Below, in pieces: positions 6,900 through 10,192 of a DNA stretch of 10,192 bases. The DNA comes from CBDUUP01 sp965370435. Lineage in GTDB: Bacteria > Chloroflexota > Anaerolineae > Anaerolineales > UBA11579. The DNA is taken from assembly GCA_965370435.1 (NCBI GenBank), contig CBDUUP010000139.1, forward strand, positions 1-10,192. The letters run 5' to 3'. The translations under genes were made by a program, and so were the position numbers. The stretch's first letter is position 1; each line of letters starts with the position of its first letter. The notes below the pieces were generated by a model. It was not told where the DNA came from and made no database searches. It worked only from the letters and a program-made list of their open reading frames with translations.

Positions 6900-6962
6900 C
6901 CCTCGTCGAGTCGGTCCTCATAAAGTCGGCGAAGGCATCGTCCTGAGGTTCAACTCGAAGGG
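6900..6962. repeat. Nested long hairpin
   Basis: Four arm pairs nest in order: CCCT (6900-6903) with AGGG (6959-6962), TCGAGT (6906-6911) with ACTCGA (6953-6958), and CCTCA (6916-6920) with TGAGG (6944-6948), around a roughly 23-base loop; a further AAGTCGG inside the loop can instead pair with CCGACTT at 6963-6969. Such order suggests a folded RNA or cruciform-forming repeat, not a simple terminator. Confidence 0.5.
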
Positions 6963-6981
6963 CCGACTTCGTAAAAGTTTG

Positions 6982-6997
6982 TGCGACTTCAGTCGCA
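6982..6997. repeat. 7-bp hairpin TGCGACT/AGTCGCA
   Basis: TGCGACT (6982-6988) and AGTCGCA (6991-6997) pair around a 2-base gap and are flanked by A/T runs on both sides. It lies next to the pepF terminator candidate, and may be part of the same repeat cluster. Confidence 0.5.
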
Positions 6998-7035
6998 AAA
7001 ATTCCCCCGAGCGACAGCCGCCGCCCAGGGGAATT
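6998..7035 (-). terminator. Candidate terminator of the pepF-like gene
   Basis: AATTCCCC (7000-7007) pairs with GGGGAATT (7028-7035). On the minus strand the stem closes 21 bp after the pepF-like stop codon and is followed by TTT. The loop is long (20 bases) and itself GC-rich, so this is weaker than the terminator at 4659-4688. Confidence 0.45.
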
Positions 7036-7056
7036 CGTTCTTGCGCATAGCCAATA

Positions 7057-8877
7057 TTATAGAGCGATATACTGCTCAATCTGCTTCCCGATCACCTTCA
7101 AACTCCCCTCCCAGAAATCCGTCGAGCGCAGATCAATATCAAACCCCGCCGCCAAATCCGCCGCCGACCCCAACCCCGTGCTGCCCAAAAGCTCCTGATA
7201 TTCCGGGATGAAATCAGCCCCCCGCTCCTGATAAATGGCATACAGCCCCGTCCCAAACAACAGGCCGAAGGCATAAGGGTAGTTATAAAAGGACAGTCCC
7301 GCCCGGTAGTAATGCGGCTTCCAGGCCCACATATAGGGGTGCAGGTGTTCCTCATCCAGCCCTTCCCCATAAGTTTCCTTCTGCGCCCTCGTCATCATCT
7401 CGCAGAAATCATCCGCCGAAAGCTCTGCCTCCTCCCGCCGCTCAAAGACCTCCTTCTCGAAGATGAATCTAGAAGTGATGTCCACGATCACCTGCGTGCT
7501 GCCTATGAGCGAAGTTTCCAGAATGGTCAATTTCTCGTCGTCGCTGGTGGCTTGCTCCAGCGCCGCGTCCGTGATGATCGTCTGGCAGAAAATAGAAGCC
7601 GTCTCCGCCATCGTCATGGGCGTTTGTCGCTGCAACCGTGTTTTCCCCACCATGCAGTAATTGTGATACGCATGTCCCAATTCGTGAGCGACCGTAGAGA
7701 GTTGGTTCATCGTCCCGTCGAAGTTGCACAGGATGCGGGATTCTTCCACCGCCGGGACCCCCATACAGAAAGCGCCGCCCCGTTTACCGTCCCTCGGCTC
7801 TGCGTCAATCCAGTTGTTGTCGAAGGCTCGTTTCGTAAGACTGGCCAGGTGATCCGAGAACCCCCCGAAATGCTCCAGGATGAAAGCCTGGGTATCCTCC
7901 CAACTGAAGGAGCGTTCCGTCTTGCCCGTCGGAGCGAACAGGTCCCACCAGGGCAGCGAGTCCTTGCCAAATCGCTTAGCCTTGGCCTTCAGATACTTTC
8001 GGAAGGTGGGGAAGGCATCCTTCATCGCCCCCATCATCGCCTCCAGCGTAGCCCTGTCTATCCGGGCCATGTCAATGGAGGGATGCACCGCGTCCTCCCG
8101 CCCCCTGCGCTTGTTGAGGACATTCACCGCCCCCTTGACCCCGTTCATGCAGGCCGCCAGAGGCTCGCGCACGCTCACCCAGGCCTCGATCTCAGCCTCA
8201 AATGCCCGTTTCCGCACTCCCTCGTCCGGGTTATACCTGCGCACGTTCTGCAGCGCAGGGATGGGCAGCGTCTTGACCTCCCCATCCATCTCAAAATCCA
8301 CCTTCAATTGGGAAGTCACCGTGCCTTGCAGCTTCCCCCAGGCCTGCGCCCCGCTCAAGGCTAATTCCGCCGCCAGCCCCTCCTCGGCGTCGCTCATCAT
8401 ATACTTGCTCTGCTCGGCCGTCTCTTCCAGGTAGAAAGAGTGCGCCTTTGCGGTTTCATCGCTCGCAATCACCTCCGCCAGCCGTTCGCCCAATACCCCG
8501 ATCCACCCATCAATCTGCACCCTCACCTGCTGCAAAGGCACGAACTGCTGCTGGAGTTGAGACATGAGCTTCATAGCCTCGGTGTCATAAGAATCGGTCG
8601 AGGTGAACGAAGCGATATAGGCCCGCAGAGTCCCCGCCAGCAAGTTGATAGCGTTGATCCGGTCAATCGCCCCCGCCGCCATCGCCCCCAGTTCACTCGC
8701 CTCCACCTCCGCCGAAGGGACATTCGACCGGGAGATCTGCTTCTCCTCGACATATTTCTCCAGGTCTTCAACCTTAGCTTTCAATTCTTCCATCCCCTCC
8801 TTGAACTCGACAGAATCCAGCCCTGGATAAACATTCGTGAGGTCCCAATGGGGGAGTTGTTCATTTTTCGTGGTCAT
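7057..8877 (-). CDS. pepF: M3 family oligoendopeptidase (PepF-like)
   Basis: The 606-residue protein is a zinc oligoendopeptidase of peptidase family M3, which cuts short peptides in the cytoplasm. The active site is HELGH at 398-402, with H398 and H402 as zinc ligands and E399 as the base; E425 in MTMAETAS is the third ligand. The N-terminal third (about 1-200) is the helical domain usual for the family, and the substrate-side C-terminal block (HPYMWAWKPHYY 512-523, then YNYPYAFG 531-538) is intact. Length fits full-size PepF-type members (about 600 residues). There is no signal peptide. GGAAAGGG lies 7 bp before ATG 8877. It appears to be transcribed alone. The symbol marks the family; the exact peptide specificity is not shown. 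Confidence 0.93.
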   Translation of the reverse strand: MTTKNEQLPHWDLTNVYPGLDSVEFKEGMEELKAKVEDLEKYVEEKQISRSNVPSAEVEASELGAMAAGAIDRINAINLLAGTLRAYIASFTSTDSYDTEAMKLMSQLQQQFVPLQQVRVQIDGWIGVLGERLAEVIASDETAKAHSFYLEETAEQSKYMMSDAEEGLAAELALSGAQAWGKLQGTVTSQLKVDFEMDGEVKTLPIPALQNVRRYNPDEGVRKRAFEAEIEAWVSVREPLAACMNGVKGAVNVLNKRRGREDAVHPSIDMARIDRATLEAMMGAMKDAFPTFRKYLKAKAKRFGKDSLPWWDLFAPTGKTERSFSWEDTQAFILEHFGGFSDHLASLTKRAFDNNWIDAEPRDGKRGGAFCMGVPAVEESRILCNFDGTMNQLSTVAHELGHAYHNYCMVGKTRLQRQTPMTMAETASIFCQTIITDAALEQATSDDEKLTILETSLIGSTQVIVDITSRFIFEKEVFERREEAELSADDFCEMMTRAQKETYGEGLDEEHLHPYMWAWKPHYYRAGLSFYNYPYAFGLLFGTGLYAIYQERGADFIPEYQELLGSTGLGSAADLAAGFDIDLRSTDFWEGSLKVIGKQIEQYIAL

Positions 8878-8919
8878 AGATTTACCCTTTCCGGTTAGTT
8901 AATATCAGACAACCCTCCT

Positions 8920-8948
8920 ACTATACCTCAAAAACCCCACCCTCCCAA
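8920..8948 (-). promoter_or_regulatory. Promoter of the pepF-like gene
   Basis: On the minus strand TTGGGA (8943-8948) and TATAGT (8920-8925) are 17 bp apart, matching 4 and 5 of 6 consensus positions. The start would be near 8913, leaving a 36-nt leader with the ribosome site GGAAAGGG. Confidence 0.5.
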
Positions 8949-9127
8949 CCTAATCCCCACTTAGGACGCGTCAAAATATAAGTTCCCTGTTTAGGGTATG
9001 ATATTCTTGAGCAAAGAAAGCCGCCCATGCTGTTCATAAAGCAGGAAGATACATTGAGACCCGCCCGTAGGGTTTTGCCTGGCCCTCACCCCCATCCCAT
9101 TGAAAATAAACTTCCCTTCTTCCGTAG

Positions 9128-9148
9128 GGGCGAAGCATTGCTTCGCCC
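9128..9148. repeat. Short hairpin repeat of the TAGGGGCGA type, copy 2
   Basis: GGGCGAAGC (9128-9136) and GCTTCGCCC (9140-9148) form a perfect 9-bp stem around ATT. The leading GTAGGGGCGA matches the hairpin at 6852-6873. There is no T-run, so it is not a standard terminator. Confidence 0.65.
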
Positions 9149-9202
9149 AAGCGCGCTAACAACCATAACCTTCACCTCAGCGCCCATTTTTTGTTTTTAT
9201 TC

Positions 9203-9295
9203 GCGCAATTCGCGTGATTAGCGGATAAACGTTTTTAGGTTTTTCTTCGTGTCTTGGTGTTAAAAAGGGGAACTTATTATTTGACACGCCCTTAG
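9203..9295. repeat. 93-bp dispersed repeat, copy 2
   Basis: Same-orientation copy of positions 1-93 with 6 mismatches in the hand alignment. It forms the right end of the possible MITE-like element. The two copies are 9.2 kb apart and each lies in an intergenic gap. Confidence 0.85.
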
Positions 9296-9328
9296 AGTTT
9301 CAACCACTCAGATCACCCCGACAAGTCG

Positions 9329-9382
9329 GACCACTAAGACCACTCCGACTACTCCGACCACTCCGACTACTCCGACCACTCC
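9329..9382. repeat. 9-bp minisatellite GAC(C/T)ACTCC
   Basis: Six consecutive 9-mers start at 9329, 9338, 9347, 9356, 9365 and 9374. The first ends in AA; the last five alternate GACCACTCC and GACTACTCC, giving an 18-bp higher-order period. A short palindrome CCGACAAGTCGG (9318-9329) abuts its left side. The last unit covers the -35 position of the MFS promoter. Confidence 0.8.
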
Positions 9383-9393
9383 TACTCCATTCT

Positions 9394-9402
9394 TGGTATA
9401 AT
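9394..9402 (+). promoter_or_regulatory. Extended -10 promoter of the MFS gene
   Basis: TGGTATAAT is an exact extended -10 (TGn followed by TATAAT at 9397-9402). The -35 position 17 bp upstream reads GACCAC, part of the minisatellite and a poor hexamer. The ribosome site GGAG (9419-9422) stands 6 bp before ATG 9429. Confidence 0.6.
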
Positions 9403-9428
9403 CAGCCATCCCACCCCCGGAGAAACCC

Positions 9429-10160
9429 ATGCCCGACCAAACCCAATCCCAACCCATTGACTACAGCCGCAAATGGCTGGTGATGGTCGCCGTAGGGATG
9501 GGCATCTTCCTGAGCACCGTGGACAGCAGCATCGTCAACCTCGCCCTGCCTACTCTGGTCCGCGACCTGAACACCGACTTCCCCACCGTTCAGTGGGTCG
9601 TCCTCGGCTACCTCCTCACCCAGGCCACCCTGATGTTGAGCATGGGCCGTCTGGGGGACATGGTCGGCAAGAAACCGGTCTATACGGCTGGCTTCGTCGT
9701 CTTCACCATCGGTTCAGTCCTGTGCGGCATGGCCTCCAGCATCTATGGATTGATCCTCTTCCGAGTTTTGCAAGCCATCGGCTCCTCCATGACCTCCGCC
9801 CTGGGCTTCGCCATCCTCACCGAAGCCTTCCCCCCCAACGAACGCGGCCGCGCTCTGGGGATCGGCAGCGCAGTGGTCTCGATGGGGATCGTGGTCGGCC
9901 CCACCCTGGGCGGCCTCATCATAGACGCCCTCTCCTGGAACTGGATCTTCTACGTCAACCTGCCGGTCGGCATTATCGGCGTCTTCATGGTCCTCCGCTT
10001 TGTGCCCAATATCAAACCCGTTGGCAAACAGCAGTTTGACTTCCTGGGCGGAGCGACTCTCCTGATCAGTTTATTGGGCTTCTTATTGGCCTTGACCATA
10101 GGCCAGAATGTAGGTTTCGGTGATGGACTTAGAGCCGATCCTAAAACTATCAGGCGATAG
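9429..10160 (+). CDS. MFS transporter, DHA2 (EmrB/QacA) type, truncated
   Basis: The 243 residues match the N-terminal half of a 14-helix drug:H+ antiporter. Motif D1-like VDSSIVNLALP (31-41), loop motif A GRLGDMVGKKPVY (73-85), FRVLQAIGSS (111-120) and antiporter motif C GIVVGPTLGG (153-162) are present, and about seven membrane segments are visible. Full-length members are roughly 450-550 residues, so half is missing. After GFGDGL (about residue 234) similarity is lost and all three forward frames meet stops (10130-10132, 10158-10160, 10162-10164), so one frameshift does not rescue it. An insertion or rearrangement near 10130 is more likely. The start has a good ribosome site. The encoded stump would probably be non-functional; the rest may lie beyond the window. 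Confidence 0.85.
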   Translation: MPDQTQSQPIDYSRKWLVMVAVGMGIFLSTVDSSIVNLALPTLVRDLNTDFPTVQWVVLGYLLTQATLMLSMGRLGDMVGKKPVYTAGFVVFTIGSVLCGMASSIYGLILFRVLQAIGSSMTSALGFAILTEAFPPNERGRALGIGSAVVSMGIVVGPTLGGLIIDALSWNWIFYVNLPVGIIGVFMVLRFVPNIKPVGKQQFDFLGGATLLISLLGFLLALTIGQNVGFGDGLRADPKTIRR

Positions 10161-10192
10161 ATAATGAGAGCGGCAGCCAGCAACCAAAGAGC
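10129..10192. mobile_element. Possible end of an inserted element interrupting the MFS gene
   Basis: From about 10130 the sequence no longer reads as an MFS protein in any forward frame. The break sits at TTAG (10129-10132), a target-like word for some IS5-group elements, followed by AGCCGATCCTAAAACTAT. On the minus strand the edge contains open frames that could be a transposase tail; one stops at 10150-10152. Only 60 bases are visible and no transposase motif can be shown, so this rests mainly on the abrupt loss of the MFS frame. Confidence 0.3.

Larger units (their letters stand above)
6628..7056. other. Gene-free spacer with clustered hairpins
   Basis: I find no credible gene. A 138-codon plus-strand frame (6634-7050) runs through the repeats and reads as low-complexity Ser/Pro/Arg text, so I do not call it. 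The first 200 bp show nothing clear. From 6850 on the DNA becomes GC-rich and holds four stem-loops (6852-6873, 6900-6962, 6982-6997, 6998-7035), looking like an assembly of repeat fragments. Confidence 0.6.
8960..9295. mobile_element. Possible MITE-like element with 28-bp imperfect terminal inverted repeats
   Basis: The left end (8960-8987) and the reverse complement of the right end (9268-9295) agree at 23 of 28 positions, both closing in ATAAGTTCCC and opening in CTTAGG/CTAAGG with a shared CGTCAAA/TGTCAAA core. The enclosed 336 bp contain no gene, one hairpin (9128-9148) and the second copy of the 93-bp repeat at the right end. The window's first 93 bp would be the right end of another copy. 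No target-site duplication is evident and there is no transposase, so a non-autonomous element is an inference. Confidence 0.4.
8878..9428. other. 551-bp divergent spacer between pepF-like gene and MFS gene
   Basis: The spacer holds the pepF-like promoter, the MITE-like element, a hairpin, the second 93-bp repeat, a 9-bp minisatellite and the MFS promoter. A 64-codon frame at 9027-9221 is made of repeat text and is not a gene. A cytosine-rich phrase (GGCCCTCACCCCCATCCC) lies at about 9081-9098. Confidence 0.6.

Noticed and set aside
6634..7050. 138-codon plus-strand frame in the hairpin spacer
   Set aside because: It crosses several hairpin repeats, has no ribosome site that I can see and no recognisable domain.
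7312..8364. 350-codon plus-strand frame inside the pepF-like gene
   Set aside because: Antisense shadow rich in Arg/His/Pro; the opposite strand carries the intact HELGH peptidase.
9027..9221. 64-codon plus-strand frame in the spacer before the MFS gene
   Set aside because: Made of repeat text (C-rich phrase and TAGGGGCGA hairpin) inside the possible MITE-like element.
9329..9382. Possible CRISPR array
   Set aside because: The units are 9 bp and directly adjacent with no spacers, so it is a minisatellite.

Overview
The window looks like chromosomal DNA of an anaerobic or facultative bacterium, most likely Chloroflexota (Anaerolineae-like). This rests on the gene mix (an ATP-cone/uridine-kinase fusion, a complete AmmeMemoRadiSam gene set, a PepF-type M3 peptidase) and on intergenic spacers packed with short degenerate repeats. 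It is an inference; no rRNA or marker gene is present.

Layout. On the minus strand at 143-1486 lies an ATP-cone plus uridine kinase/phosphoribulokinase-like fusion. Divergent from it, amrS (1836-2843, plus) encodes the radical SAM member of the AmmeMemoRadiSam system. Convergent with amrS are amrB (Memo domain, 3751-4599, minus) and amrA (AMMECR1 domain, 3128-3733, minus), which share a two-gene transcript. The amrS/amrA gap holds two homologous repeat units with inverted ends. Next, two minus-strand genes (5572-6528 and 4747-5535) form an operon of paralogous membrane proteins built from six and five copies of a roughly 52-residue two-helix module; a strong terminator at 4659-4688 separates them from amrBA. 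A gene-free spacer full of hairpins (6529-7056) follows, then a PepF-like M3 metallopeptidase (7057-8877, minus). A 551-bp spacer holds a possible MITE-like element (8960-9295), whose right end repeats the first 93 bp of the window, and a 9-bp minisatellite abutting a consensus -10 box. The last gene (9429-10160, plus) is a DHA2-type MFS transporter that loses its reading frame after about seven membrane segments, probably because another element was inserted near 10130.

How the genes relate. AmrS, AmrA and AmrB are an established genomic trio of unknown reaction; here the enzyme is transcribed toward its partners and appears to start with a leaderless message. The two repeat-module membrane proteins are the least explained coding content: all charged Arg/Asp loops would lie on one side of the membrane and all acidic loops on the other. 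The other genes look like independent housekeeping or transport functions separated by repeat-rich spacers.
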